Assembly (NCBI RefSeq): GCF_014199205.1
Contig: NZ_JACIJD010000004.1
Coordinates: 62,001-126,000, forward strand
From: Muricoccus pecuniae
GTDB lineage: Bacteria > Pseudomonadota > Alphaproteobacteria > Acetobacterales > Acetobacteraceae
DNA: 64,000 nucleotides
Direction of reading: 5' to 3'
The translations under genes were made by a program, and so were the position numbers. This document shows, one piece after another, positions 37,303-49,520 of this stretch. Below the pieces are notes generated by a model. That model saw only the letters and a program-made list of their open reading frames with translations, made no database searches and was not told the DNA's origin. Numbering within the stretch: position 1 is the first letter of the stretch; each line of letters starts with the position of its first letter.

Positions 37303-37551
37303 GTGATCCGCCTCCTCATCCTGGCCCTGCCCCTCTCGCTGCTGGCCTGGTGGGCACTGACCCGGGTCGGGCAGCCGCGGGACAGGGCCTGGATGGGGGG
37401 CGTCGCCATCTCCTTCGCCGCGCTCGGCGGCGTGGTGTTCTTCGCGGGCGAGGACCACGAGACCGGGCGGGCGCTCGCCGCCGCGCTCTGGGCCGGCATC
37501 CACGCCCTTCTCTTCCTCCTCGGGCGCCCCTTCCTCGGGCGCGCCCGGTGA
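37303..37551 (+). CDS. Small two-helix membrane protein between carA and carB
   Basis: This 82-residue protein was not recognised. It has about three hydrophobic stretches (residues 2-20, 31-47 and 60-74), so two or three membrane helices, with a short polar HETG loop. The start is GTG at 37303, one base after the carA stop, which suggests translational coupling. Why a membrane protein sits between the two carbamoyl-phosphate synthase subunits is unclear. Confidence 0.65.
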   Translation: MIRLLILALPLSLLAWWALTRVGQPRDRAWMGGVAISFAALGGVVFFAGEDHETGRALAAALWAGIHALLFLLGRPFLGRAR

Positions 37552-37616
37552 TCCCGAACCCTCCCGGCGGCACGGCCGCCGCCCCCATCCCTCCCCTGCC
37601 CCGGAAGGCCTGAGCC

Positions 37617-40865
<3,249 letters not shown>

Positions 40866-40936
40866 TGGGTCCTACCGGGCCCGTACCGGATTGGGGCGGG
40901 ACCAGCCTGGCTGGCGCCCGCCCCAAGCGTTTCAGC

Positions 40937-40968
40937 CCGCCGCGCCCCTTTCATCGGGGGCGCGGCGG
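40937..40968 (+). terminator. GC-rich hairpin between carB and greA
   Basis: A perfect 12-base stem (40937-40948 with 40957-40968) and an 8-base loop lie 72 bases after the carB stop. It probably ends or attenuates the carAB transcript before greA. There is no T-tract. Confidence 0.55.
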
Positions 40969-41057
40969 CTGCATCTCAGGCCGTCCGGCACGCTCCAGGC
41001 AGGGGCGTGAGGATGGATTTTGCTGGTTTATGTGCCGCTGAGGGGGGATTACCGCCC

Positions 41058-41531
41058 GTGCAGAAGTTCCCGATGACCGCCGAAGGGCTCGCCCGCCTCG
41101 AGGAGGAACTCCGCGTCCTCCGCGCGGAGGAGCGGCCGGCCGTGATCCGCGCCATCGCCGAGGCCCGCGCCCATGGCGACCTCTCCGAGAACGCCGAGTA
41201 TCACGCGGCGCGCGAGAAGCAGTCCTTCATCGAGGGCCGCATCGCTGACCTCGAATCCGTCATCCCCTCGGTCGAGGTGATCGACGTCTCCAAGCTCTCG
41301 GGCGACCAGGTCCGCTTCGGGGCGCGCGTCACGATCGTCGACGAGGAGAGCGAGGACGAGAAGACCTACCGCATCATCGGCGCCTACGAGGCCGATATGA
41401 AGAACGGCTCGATCTCCATCTCCTCCCCGCTCGCCAAGGCGCTGCTCGGGCGCAAGGTGGGCGACAGCGTCGAGGTGCCGGCCCCAGGCGGCTCCCGCTC
41501 CGTCGAGATCACCGCCGTCTCCTACGCCTGA
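41058..41531 (+). CDS. greA: Transcription elongation factor GreA
   Basis: This 157-residue factor rescues backtracked RNA polymerase by stimulating transcript cleavage. The N-terminal coiled-coil tip has DLSENAEYHAAREKQ with the acidic residues needed for cleavage, and the C-terminal FKBP-like domain includes LAKALLGRKVGDSVEV. I chose GTG at 41058 because it gives the family length and start (QKFPMT) and is preceded by a run of G. Starts at 41007 or 41013 would add 15-17 unconserved residues. Confidence 0.94.
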   Translation: MQKFPMTAEGLARLEEELRVLRAEERPAVIRAIAEARAHGDLSENAEYHAAREKQSFIEGRIADLESVIPSVEVIDVSKLSGDQVRFGARVTIVDEESEDEKTYRIIGAYEADMKNGSISISSPLAKALLGRKVGDSVEVPAPGGSRSVEITAVSYA

Positions 41532-41545
41532 ACGAGGCGGGAACG

Positions 41546-42820
41546 GTGTCCGTGGCGCGCGCGATCCTGCCCCCTTCCCCGGCGGCGCTCGCGCCCGCCC
41601 CCCTCGGCGTCTCCCTGGCCTCGGTGACGCTCGCGGATGTGCGGGCGGCGGCCGAGCGCATCCGGGGGGCCGTGCTGCGGACCCCGCTCGTGGAGCCGCA
41701 GGCCATCGCCCGCATCGCGGGCGCGCAGGTGCTGCTGAAGCTCGACAACCTCCAGGCCACCGGCGCCTTCAAGGAGCGCGGGGCGGCCAACCGCCTCGCC
41801 CTCCTCACCGCGCGGGAGCGGGCAGCGGGGGTGATCGCCATGTCGGCGGGCAACCACGCCCAGGCAGTGGCCTGCCACGCTTCGCTCCTCGGCGTCTCCG
41901 CCACCATCGTCATGCCCCGCTTCACCCCGGCGACCAAGGTGGTCCGCACTGAGGGCTGGGGCGCGAATGTCGTGCTGCACGGCGAGACGCTGGCCGAGGC
42001 CGCGGCCCATGCCCACGAACTGGCCCTGCGGGACGGGCTGGTCTTCGTCCATCCCTATGACGACCCCGCCGTGATCGCCGGCCAGGGCACCATGGCGCTC
42101 GAGATCCTGGAGGATGCGGGGGAGCTGGACGCCGTGATCCTGCCGGTCGGCGGGGGCGGGCTGCTCACCGGCTGCGCCGCCGCCCTCGCCGAGGCGCGGC
42201 CGGGGCTGAAGGTCTACGGCGTCGAGGTCGAGGGCTATCCCGCCATGGCGCAGCGCCTGGCGGGCAAGCCCGTCTCCGTCGGCGGCCCGACGGTGGCCGA
42301 GGGCATCGCCGTGCGAGACGTGGGTGAGCTGCCCTTCGCCCTGTTGCGGGAGATGGGCATCGAGGTGCTCGTCGTGCCCGAGGCCGCGGTGGAGCAGGCC
42401 ATCGCCGTGCTCGCCGAGAACGCGAAGGTGACGGCCGAGGGCGCGGGCGCGGCCGGCCTGGCCGCCGTGCTCGCCCGCCCCGACCTCTTCGCCGGGCGGC
42501 GCGTGGCCACCGCGGTCTGCGGCGGCAACATCGACCCCCGTATCCTGGCCAATGTCCTGCTGCGGAACCTGTTGCGGGACGGGCGGATCCTGCGCCTGCA
42601 CCTCGACATCCCGGACCGCCCGGGCGTGCTGGCCGATATCTCCACCCGCGTCGCCGCGGCCGGCGGCAACGTGATCGAGGTGAGCCACCAGCGCCTCTTC
42701 GCCGCTCCCTCCGTCCAGACCGCGGAGTTGGAGCTGATGGTGGAGGTGCGGGACGCCGCCCAGGGCGCGGCGATCGTGGCCGCGCTGGAAGCCGGCGACT
42801 ACGTCGTGCGCCGGGGCTGA
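41546..42820 (+). CDS. Threonine ammonia-lyase with C-terminal ACT domain
   Basis: This 424-residue PLP enzyme deaminates threonine to 2-oxobutyrate for isoleucine synthesis or breakdown. The PLP Lys lies in ATGAFKERGAANRL, SAGNHAQAVACHA binds the substrate, and the glycine loop is LPVGGGGLLTGCAAAL. A C-terminal ACT domain (RLHLDIPDRPGVLADISTRV) suggests allosteric control. GTG at 41546 is the assumed start, 14 bases after greA; a GTG at 41552 is equally possible. The medium-length form may be catabolic or biosynthetic. Confidence 0.9.
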   Translation: MSVARAILPPSPAALAPAPLGVSLASVTLADVRAAAERIRGAVLRTPLVEPQAIARIAGAQVLLKLDNLQATGAFKERGAANRLALLTARERAAGVIAMSAGNHAQAVACHASLLGVSATIVMPRFTPATKVVRTEGWGANVVLHGETLAEAAAHAHELALRDGLVFVHPYDDPAVIAGQGTMALEILEDAGELDAVILPVGGGGLLTGCAAALAEARPGLKVYGVEVEGYPAMAQRLAGKPVSVGGPTVAEGIAVRDVGELPFALLREMGIEVLVVPEAAVEQAIAVLAENAKVTAEGAGAAGLAAVLARPDLFAGRRVATAVCGGNIDPRILANVLLRNLLRDGRILRLHLDIPDRPGVLADISTRVAAAGGNVIEVSHQRLFAAPSVQTAELELMVEVRDAAQGAAIVAALEAGDYVVRRG

Positions 42821-42848
42821 GCGGCCGGGCGCCGCCCTCCCCTCCCGC

Positions 42849-45224
42849 TCAACCCTCCGCCGCCCTCTTCCCCTCCGCCCGCCAGCGCGCCGCGGCGATG
42901 GCGTCCGCCAGCGCCTCTTTCGCGTAGGGCTTGATGAGCACGGCCACGGCGGTGCCGTCATGCCCGCCGAGCGAGCTCGTGCTCCCATAACCCGTGGAGA
43001 AGAGATAGGGCACGCCGCGCGTCCGCAGGACATCCACCACGGGGAAGGAGAACTCCCCGCCCCCGAGATTCACGTCGAGCACCGCGGCGGCGAGGTCCGG
43101 CTCGGTCGAGGCCAGGCGCAGGGCCTCGGCAAGGGTCCGGGCAGGGCCCACCACCTCGCAGCCGAGGTCCTGCACGGCCGTTTCCAGCTCCATCGAGAGC
43201 AGGGCCTCATCCTCCACGATGAGGACGCGCGGCACGGACGGCGCGGCCGGCTCGCTCTCGGCGGCCGCTTCCTCGTCCGGGCGGGAGGCCTGGCGCTCCG
43301 GCGCCCTGCCCCGAACGCCGCCGGCCTCCCTCACCGCATCGGCGGGGGCGGCGAAGCGGGGCGCGAGGTCGATGACGCAGAGGATGCCGTCGGGCAACCA
43401 GTCATACTTCACCGCGCCGCCGAGCTGCTGGCCCACCAGCGAGGCGATCAGGCGGGAGCCGAAGCCGCGCCGGGCCGGGGCCCCCGGGATCTCCGGCCCG
43501 CCGCTCTCCTTCCAGCGCAGCCGGAGGCTGGCATCCCCCCCGTCGAACCCCCAGGAGAGGGAGACCCGGCCGCCCTCATGGCTGAGCGCGCCGTATTTCG
43601 CGGCGTTGGTGGCCAGCTCGTGCAGCAGCATGGCCACGGGCTGCACGGCTTCGGAGGTGATGCGGACCGCGGGGCCCTGGAGGTCCACCCGGCCGTCATG
43701 CGCCGCCAGCTCCCCCTCGGCGAGGGTCTGGAGATCGGCGCCCGACCACTTATGGGTGGCAAGGAGGGAGTGGGCGCGCGCCATGGCCGCGACCCGCCCC
43801 TCGACCGAGGCGGCGAAGCGCCCGGCATCGTCGCGCGGGGTCAGGCGCAGCAGGGAGAGGGCGACGGCGAGCGCGTTCTTCGCCCGGTGGTCAACCTCCC
43901 GCGCGAGGGTGACGCGCAGCTCGTCCGCGCGGCGCCGCTCCGTGACGTCGCGCACGACCCCGGTGAAGAAGCGGCGCTCGCCCGAGGTGAAGGAGGCGAC
44001 GGAGAGCTCGATCGGGAACTCCGTCCCGTCGCGGCGGCGGGCCAGCAGCTCCCGCCCGGGCACGGCGATGGCGCGCGCCGGGGCGGCCCTGCCGGCTTCG
44101 CTCTCGTGTCCGCGGAGATAGCCACCATGGCGCCCGGCCTCCTCGTCCGGCATGAGCACGCCGAGATCGCGGCCGAGAAGGTCGCCGGGATCGTCGTAGC
44201 CGAACATGTGCAGCGCGGCGGGATTCGCCGAGACGACCTTCCCCTGCTCGTCCGCGACGAGAATGCCGTCCGCCGCCGTCTCGACCACCGAGCGCAGCCG
44301 GGCCTCGCCCTCGATCAGCGCGACCTCGGCGCGGCGCATGTCCTCGATATCGGTGCATGTGCCGGTCCAGCGCAGGATGCGGCCGTCGCCGTCGCGCTCG
44401 GGCTCTCCCCGCACGAGGAACCAGCGCCAGGCGCTGTCGTGCCGGCGGAAGCGGTACTCGGCCTCGTAGGACTGGCCGGAGGCGACGGCACGCTCCCAGT
44501 TGCCGGCTGCCCGCCCGCGGTCCTCGGGGTGGAGGGCCGCGATCCAGCCATTACCGAGCAGGGCCTCGCCGGACATGCCGACATAGTCCTGGAAACGCCG
44601 GTTCGTGTAGGTGTTCGCGCCATCCGCGCTGGTGACGAAGAGCAGGGTGGGAAGCGCCTCGGCGAGGCTGCGGAAGCGGGCCTCGCTCGCGGCGAGCTCG
44701 GCGCGGGTACGCTCGCCCCCGGCCAGGGCGGCCCGGAGCTCTTCCTCGCGCTGGCGCAGCTCCTCCACCCGCGCCTCCAGCTCCCGGGTCAGCACCCCCT
44801 GCGATGCCGAGAGCTCGGCCACCTGCCCGCGCTCCTCCCGGATGCGGCGGAGCGACAGGGTCATCACGTGGATCACGACGCAGTCCAGCACGAGCACGCT
44901 GCCGAAGAAGACGAGCGCCACAATGGTGGGGACGGAGTACCCGGCCATGAGACCGGGCGGGTCGAAGAAGAACTCCTTCGCCGCCAGGACGCTCAGCGCC
45001 GCCACGAGCAGCCCCGGGCCGAGGCCGGTGAGGAGCGCGGCCAGCATTACCGCCGGGAAGAAGGTAAGGAAGGGAAAGCCCGCCGGCGGCAGCCAGCGGT
45101 CCAGGGCGAAGCGGGCAACCAGGGCGAGGGCGAAGAGGGCGAGCGCAAGGCTGTAGCGGGCCCCGAGGCCTTGCAGGACCGGAAAGCGGAGCGGCGGGCT
45201 CGGGCGGCGTTGGCCGTGCAGCAT
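42849..45224 (-). CDS. Membrane HWE-family hybrid histidine kinase with PAS domains and C-terminal receiver
   Basis: This 791-residue protein has an N-terminal membrane module of about four helices (residues 25-125, DUF4118-like), a coiled-coil linker, two PAS/PAC domains (first about 185-310, then 315-450), an HWE-type kinase core (EVDHRAKNALAVALSLLRL, HELATNAAKYGAL, RLRWKESGGPE) and a C-terminal receiver (LIVEDEALLSMELE, Asp in VLDVNLGGG). HWE kinases often feed light, redox or general stress circuits. No response-regulator partner is adjacent, and the receiver may pass phosphate onward. Confidence 0.88.
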   Translation of the reverse strand: MLHGQRRPSPPLRFPVLQGLGARYSLALALFALALVARFALDRWLPPAGFPFLTFFPAVMLAALLTGLGPGLLVAALSVLAAKEFFFDPPGLMAGYSVPTIVALVFFGSVLVLDCVVIHVMTLSLRRIREERGQVAELSASQGVLTRELEARVEELRQREEELRAALAGGERTRAELAASEARFRSLAEALPTLLFVTSADGANTYTNRRFQDYVGMSGEALLGNGWIAALHPEDRGRAAGNWERAVASGQSYEAEYRFRRHDSAWRWFLVRGEPERDGDGRILRWTGTCTDIEDMRRAEVALIEGEARLRSVVETAADGILVADEQGKVVSANPAALHMFGYDDPGDLLGRDLGVLMPDEEAGRHGGYLRGHESEAGRAAPARAIAVPGRELLARRRDGTEFPIELSVASFTSGERRFFTGVVRDVTERRRADELRVTLAREVDHRAKNALAVALSLLRLTPRDDAGRFAASVEGRVAAMARAHSLLATHKWSGADLQTLAEGELAAHDGRVDLQGPAVRITSEAVQPVAMLLHELATNAAKYGALSHEGGRVSLSWGFDGGDASLRLRWKESGGPEIPGAPARRGFGSRLIASLVGQQLGGAVKYDWLPDGILCVIDLAPRFAAPADAVREAGGVRGRAPERQASRPDEEAAAESEPAAPSVPRVLIVEDEALLSMELETAVQDLGCEVVGPARTLAEALRLASTEPDLAAAVLDVNLGGGEFSFPVVDVLRTRGVPYLFSTGYGSTSSLGGHDGTAVAVLIKPYAKEALADAIAAARWRAEGKRAAEG

Positions 45225-45469
45225 GAACGTTTCCGGTTCGCGGGAGCGGGGGGCGGAACCCAGGCTCAGGCGCGTATCATGTTGGCTCCGTTACGTCCTG
45301 TCCTCCGAACTTGCCGTGGGACCGGACGACCAGGGCATGTTGCCGATAACACACTAAAGGGTGATTAAGCTGGTTCTTTTTGCAGGACAGGCAAGCCGGC
45401 GCTGCGCGGATCTGCCCGGCGCACTCCCTAGTTCCCACGTCCTTTCCTGCCTGTTCGGCAGCGAACGGT

Positions 45470-45494
45470 CCGGGGCCGATTGACTCGGCCCCGG
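45470..45494 (+). terminator. Perfect hairpin upstream of the lyase gene
   Basis: A perfect 10-base stem (CCGGGGCCGA / TCGGCCCCGG) with a 5-base loop is followed, after about 12 bases, by CTTTGTTT. It could end a short upstream transcript or lie in the 5' leader of the lyase gene. It lies before the operator at 45513-45544. Confidence 0.5.
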
Positions 45495-45512
45495 GGCTTG
45501 CCCCACCTTTGT

Positions 45513-45544
45513 TTCATCCACCAAAAGAAACTTCACTAGCTGAA
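45513..45544. promoter_or_regulatory. Operator A, probable IclR-type site before the lyase gene
   Basis: The element reads TTCATCCA, then TTCACTAGCTGAA (a TTCA-N5-TGAA palindrome at 45532-45544), with the two TTCA starts 19 bases apart. It aligns without gaps (23 of 32 positions) to the element at 52843-52874. It ends 53 bases before the lyase ATG. Confidence 0.65.
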
Positions 45545-45597
45545 ATCCCGGCTCTCATCGCCCCGACACGGCCGGGGCTGCCGGGGGAGAGGAAGCG

Positions 45598-46959
45598 ATG
45601 GCGATCTCGGTCTTCGACATGCAGGCGCTCCAGCACAACTGGAGCACGGACGAAACGCGCGCCATCTTCGAGGAGACCAGCCGCGTCGCGAAGTGGATGG
45701 AGGTGGAGGCCGCCCTTGCCCGGGCGCAGGCCGAGCTCGGCATCATCCCGCAGGAAGCCGCGGACGACATCGTGGCCCACTGCAAGGCCGAGACGATCGA
45801 CATCCCGAAGATGGCCGCCGAGACCCGCCGCGTGAAGCACGCGCTAGTGCCGGCGCTGAAGCAGCTCCAGGCGGCCTGCTCGGCCGAGAACGGGCAGTGG
45901 GTGCATTACGGCGCCACCACGCAGGACGTGATCGACACCGGCATGGTGCTCCAGATCCGCGACGCCCACGCCCTGTTCCTGCGCGACATCAAGGCGGTCG
46001 GGCGCGAGCTGGCGCGGCTGGCCCGGGAGCACCGGGACACGATCATGGCCGGGCGCACCCATGGCGTGCTCGCCCTGCCCATCACCTTCGGCCACAAATG
46101 CGCCATCTGGCTGGACGAGCTCTCCCGCCACCACGCCCGGCTCAAGGAATGCGAGCCGCGCCTCTTCGTCGGCGAGCTGGTAGGGGCGGTCGGCACCCAG
46201 GCCTCGCTCGGCCCCAAGGCGCGGCAGGTCGAGGAAGGGGTGATGAGGATCCTCGGCCTCGGCGTGCCCGATATCTCCTGGGCCCCGGCGCGGGACCGCT
46301 TCGCCGAGTATGCGGGCATCCTGAACCTCATCGGCGGCACGATCGGCAAGATCGGCAACGAGCTGTTCAACATGCAGCGCAACGAGTTCGCCGAGGTGGA
46401 GGAGGGCTTCACCGAGGGCAAGCTCGGCTCCTCCACCATGCCGCACAAGCGCAACCCCGTCTTCGCCGAGAACCTGCCCTGCATCGCCCGCGGCCTGCGC
46501 GCCTCGGCCAACATGATGTCGGAGGCGATGATCGCCGAGCACGAGCGGGACGGCATCAGCTGGAAGACCGAGTGGAAGGCGATGCCGGAGTGCTGCCTCA
46601 TCGCCGGCGCCCTGCTGTTCCAGTGCGCCGGGCTGCTGCGCGGGCTGCGCGTGGACAAGGCGGCGATGATGGCCAATCTCGACCGGATGCGCGGCTACCT
46701 CCTCTCCGAGCGCGTGATGCTGGAACTCGGCGAGAAGGTCGGGAAGCAGAACGCGCACGAGTGGATCTACGAGGCCTCGATGCACGGGATCGAGAACCGC
46801 CTCGACTTCGCCGAGGCCATGCGCCGCCACCCCGAGATCTCCCGCGTCTCGAACGATGCCGACATCACCCGGATGACGGACCCCAGCGGCTATCTCGGCG
46901 AGGCCGGGGCGAGCGTCGACCGCGTGCTCGCCCGCAGCGCCGCCTGGCTGGGGGAGTAG
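45598..46959 (+). CDS. Fumarase/adenylosuccinate-lyase superfamily enzyme, probably catabolic (PcaB-like)
   Basis: This 453-residue lyase or cycloisomerase has the superfamily signature GKLGSSTMPHKRNPVFAEN and conserved blocks VHYGATTQDVIDTG and GRTHGVLALPITFGHK. The N-terminus lacks the RYSRPEM-type start I expect of alphaproteobacterial PurB, and the neighbours are a tricarboxylate-binding protein, MmgE/PrpD and an FAD oxidase, so a catabolic role is more likely than purine synthesis. 3-Carboxymuconate cycloisomerase or an argininosuccinate/aspartate-like lyase are alternatives. An operator-like element and hairpin precede it. Confidence 0.8.
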   Translation: MAISVFDMQALQHNWSTDETRAIFEETSRVAKWMEVEAALARAQAELGIIPQEAADDIVAHCKAETIDIPKMAAETRRVKHALVPALKQLQAACSAENGQWVHYGATTQDVIDTGMVLQIRDAHALFLRDIKAVGRELARLAREHRDTIMAGRTHGVLALPITFGHKCAIWLDELSRHHARLKECEPRLFVGELVGAVGTQASLGPKARQVEEGVMRILGLGVPDISWAPARDRFAEYAGILNLIGGTIGKIGNELFNMQRNEFAEVEEGFTEGKLGSSTMPHKRNPVFAENLPCIARGLRASANMMSEAMIAEHERDGISWKTEWKAMPECCLIAGALLFQCAGLLRGLRVDKAAMMANLDRMRGYLLSERVMLELGEKVGKQNAHEWIYEASMHGIENRLDFAEAMRRHPEISRVSNDADITRMTDPSGYLGEAGASVDRVLARSAAWLGE

Positions 46960-47093
46960 GGCGGACCGGGCGGGAAATCGGCGGGCGGGCCCGCTTATAC
47001 ACCGGACACATGCGTGAATAGCGTAAATCACCATCCCGGACCGGCATAAACCGCGCTAAGCGGGGGCGGAACGGTTCCACGGAGAGCGCTGGC

Positions 47094-48095
47094 ATGACCC
47101 CTTCCACCCCTTCCGGCCCGCCCCTCGCGCGCCGCCGCCTGCTGGCCGCCGCTGCCGGCGGGGCCGCCCTCCTCGCCTCCCGCGGTGCCGGGGCGCAGCC
47201 GCCGCTCGGCGCCCGCCCCGTGATCCTCGCCGTGCCCTTCGCCCCCGGCGGCGCGGTGGACATCATCGCCCGCGCCCTGGCCGAGCCCTTCTCGGCCGCG
47301 CTCGGCTCGCCCGTGCTGGTGGACAACCGCCCCGGCGCTTCCGGCGCCATCGCTGCCGCCTCGGTGGCGAGGGCGGAGCCGGACGGGCACACGCTCTTCA
47401 TCGCGACGCCCGGCACCTCCATCACCGCCGCCTTCCAGCCGCAGCTCCTGCCCGGCGATCCCCGGCAGTTCCTCGCCCCGATCGGGCGGATGGCGACGCA
47501 GCCCTATGTGCTGACTGTCACGAAATCCTTCCCCGCCGACGACTTCGCCGGCTTCGCCGCCTGGACGAAGGCGCGCCGCGGCGAGTTCCTCCTGGCCAAT
47601 ACCGGGCAGATGACGGCCACGCGGCTGGCCGGCGAGCTGCTCGGGCTGCGGCTCGGCACGGAGATCACCCCCGTGCCCTATCGCGGCAGCGGCGTGGTGG
47701 GGACCGACCTGCTCGCAGGCCGCGTCCACGGCATCTTCGCCCAGCTCTCGGACGCCCTCCTCCTGCGCGGCCAGGGCGCGAAGCTCCTCGCCGTCAGCTC
47801 GCTGGAGCGCGCCGCCGTCCTGCCGGATGTGCCCGCCATCTCGGAGACCCTGCCGGGCTTCGACGTCTATAGCTGGAACGGGGTCTTCGCCCCGGCCGCG
47901 ACGCCCGTGCCCGTGCTCGACCAATTGAACGCCGCGCTGAACAAGGCCCTGACCAACGAAGTCCTGCGCGAGCGCTTCCGCGCGGACGGCGTCACCTTCG
48001 TTCCCGGCCCTCGGCAGGCCCTGGCCGAGATCCTGGACAAGGAGATCAAGGGCTGGACCGAGCTGAGCACGAAGGTCCGCATCGACGTCCAGTAG
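47094..48095 (+). CDS. Tripartite tricarboxylate transporter substrate-binding protein (Bug family)
   Basis: This 333-residue periplasmic binding protein has a Tat-like export signal (ARRRLLAAAAGGAALLASRGAGA, cut near residue 35) and the Bug fold: ILAVPFAPGGAVDIIARALAE, VDNRPGASGAIAAASVARA, VPYRGSGVVGTDLLAGRV. Such proteins bind carboxylates; many lack a dedicated transporter and may serve as sensors or share membrane parts. No TctA/TctB genes are in view. It begins 134 bases after the lyase and opens a three-gene run. Confidence 0.92.
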   Translation: MTPSTPSGPPLARRRLLAAAAGGAALLASRGAGAQPPLGARPVILAVPFAPGGAVDIIARALAEPFSAALGSPVLVDNRPGASGAIAAASVARAEPDGHTLFIATPGTSITAAFQPQLLPGDPRQFLAPIGRMATQPYVLTVTKSFPADDFAGFAAWTKARRGEFLLANTGQMTATRLAGELLGLRLGTEITPVPYRGSGVVGTDLLAGRVHGIFAQLSDALLLRGQGAKLLAVSSLERAAVLPDVPAISETLPGFDVYSWNGVFAPAATPVPVLDQLNAALNKALTNEVLRERFRADGVTFVPGPRQALAEILDKEIKGWTELSTKVRIDVQ

Positions 48096-48104
48096 GAGGA
48101 CAGG

Positions 48105-49520
48105 ATGACCGAGCCCGCCCTGCGCCCCCTGGCCGAGTGGATCGCGGCCCTCGACGCCGCCCTCCCGCCCGCGCCCTGGGGTGAGGCGGTGGATCGTGCC
48201 CTCGCCTCCAGCGCGCTCGATTTCGGCGGCGCCCTCCTCGCCGGCACGGCCCACCCGCTGCACCCCGTCTATCTCGCGGCCTTCGCTGCGGGCGCCGCGC
48301 CCGGGGCGGGCCCCTGCGCGGTGGCGGGGGATGCGCGCGGCTGGGGGCCGGTGGAGGCCGGCGCGGCCAACGCCGCGATCAGCCATTTCTGGGAGTTCGA
48401 CGACAGCCACCGCGCCGCGATGATGCATCCCGGCATCACCGTGCTCCCCGCCGTGCTGGCGCTGGCCCAGGCGCGGCCGGGGGTGACGGCGGGGGACATG
48501 CGCGCGGCCGTTATCGCGGGCTACGAGGCCGGGCTGCGGATGGGCGCCCATCTCGGCAAGGCGCATTCGGCGACGAACCACACCACCGCTACCGCCGGAA
48601 CCTTCGGCGCCGCCGCGGCCGCCGCGCGGCTGCTTCGGCTGGACGCGGCGCAAACACTCTCCACCCTCGGCCATGCCGGCACCCAGGCCGCCGGGCTCTG
48701 GCAGTTCCTCGACGACGGCGCGACGGATGCCAAGGCCTTCCACCCCGCCACCGCCGTGCGGAACGGCGTGAGTGCCGCCCTGCTGGCCGAGGCCGGCATC
48801 CCCGGCGCCGCGCGGGTGCTGGAGGGGCAGCGCGGGATGCTCGCGGCCTGGAAGATCGAGGCGGAGGCCTCGGCGGGGCTGGTGCCGGGCGGGGCGCCGA
48901 TGATCCTCACCACCACCATCAAGGGCTGGCCCGTCTGCGGGCAGATGCACAGCCTGCTGGATGCGACGGCCGATCTCGCCCGCGCCTCGGGGCTGCGCGT
49001 GGAGGAGATCGCCACGGTGCGCGTGGAGGCGCCGCAGGCGCTGCTCGACATCGCCGGCATCCGCCATCCCGCCAATCTCGCGGAGGCGAAGTTCTCCACC
49101 GCCTTCTGCGTCGCCCTGCTGCTCTCCGGCGGCGACCTCTCCTTCACCGGCTTCGACGGGCGTGCCGTGGGCGATCGGGCGGTGCAGGCCCTCGCGGATC
49201 GCGTCGAGGTGCTGGCGCCGCCCGATTTCTCCGCCCGCTACCCCCGGGAGCGCCCCGCGCGCATCACGGTCGCCACGCAGGACGGCCGCGTGCTGGTGGA
49301 GGAGCGCAGCTTCCGCCGCGGCGATCCAGAGGCGCCCTGGCCCTGGGACGCGCTGGTGGAACGCTTCCACGGCATCGCCGCCCCTGCCCTGCCCGATGCC
49401 GGGGCGCGGGAGGCCGTCATCGCCTGGTGCCGCGCCTTCGGCGAGGGCGACCCGGATCTCGACCGCCGCGCGGGCGCGCTCTTCCGCCCGCCGGCGCAAT
49501 CCCTGGAGAACGCGGCATGA
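48105..49520 (+). CDS. MmgE/PrpD family protein
   Basis: This 471-residue protein belongs to the MmgE/PrpD family, which includes 2-methylcitrate dehydratase and cis-aconitate decarboxylase. Visible are AISHFWEFDDSHRAAMMHPG, HTTATAGTFGAAAAAARLL and ITTTIKGWPVCGQMHS-type blocks. It likely dehydrates or isomerises a citrate-like acid taken up with the help of the Bug protein just upstream (9-base gap). The exact substrate is not evident. Its stop overlaps the next start (ATGA). Confidence 0.9.
   Translation: MTEPALRPLAEWIAALDAALPPAPWGEAVDRALASSALDFGGALLAGTAHPLHPVYLAAFAAGAAPGAGPCAVAGDARGWGPVEAGAANAAISHFWEFDDSHRAAMMHPGITVLPAVLALAQARPGVTAGDMRAAVIAGYEAGLRMGAHLGKAHSATNHTTATAGTFGAAAAAARLLRLDAAQTLSTLGHAGTQAAGLWQFLDDGATDAKAFHPATAVRNGVSAALLAEAGIPGAARVLEGQRGMLAAWKIEAEASAGLVPGGAPMILTTTIKGWPVCGQMHSLLDATADLARASGLRVEEIATVRVEAPQALLDIAGIRHPANLAEAKFSTAFCVALLLSGGDLSFTGFDGRAVGDRAVQALADRVEVLAPPDFSARYPRERPARITVATQDGRVLVEERSFRRGDPEAPWPWDALVERFHGIAAPALPDAGAREAVIAWCRAFGEGDPDLDRRAGALFRPPAQSLENAA

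Larger units (their letters stand above)
45225..45597. other. 373-base intergenic region with a CtrA-like site and hairpins
   Basis: No credible gene is seen between the divergent HWE kinase and lyase genes. The region holds CTAA-N7-TTAA (45354-45368, one mismatch from a CtrA box), short inverted repeats from 45387 on (GCCGG/CCGGC and CTGCC/GGCAG), a strong hairpin at 45470-45494 and an operator-like element at 45513-45544. GGCAAG at 45386 and CTTGCC at 45497 could close one long folded RNA, so a small RNA or structured leader is possible. Confidence 0.5.

Noticed and set aside
45598-46959. Calling this gene purB
   Set aside because: The superfamily signature fits, but the N-terminus is unlike alphaproteobacterial PurB as I know it and the neighbours are catabolic, so the symbol was not given.
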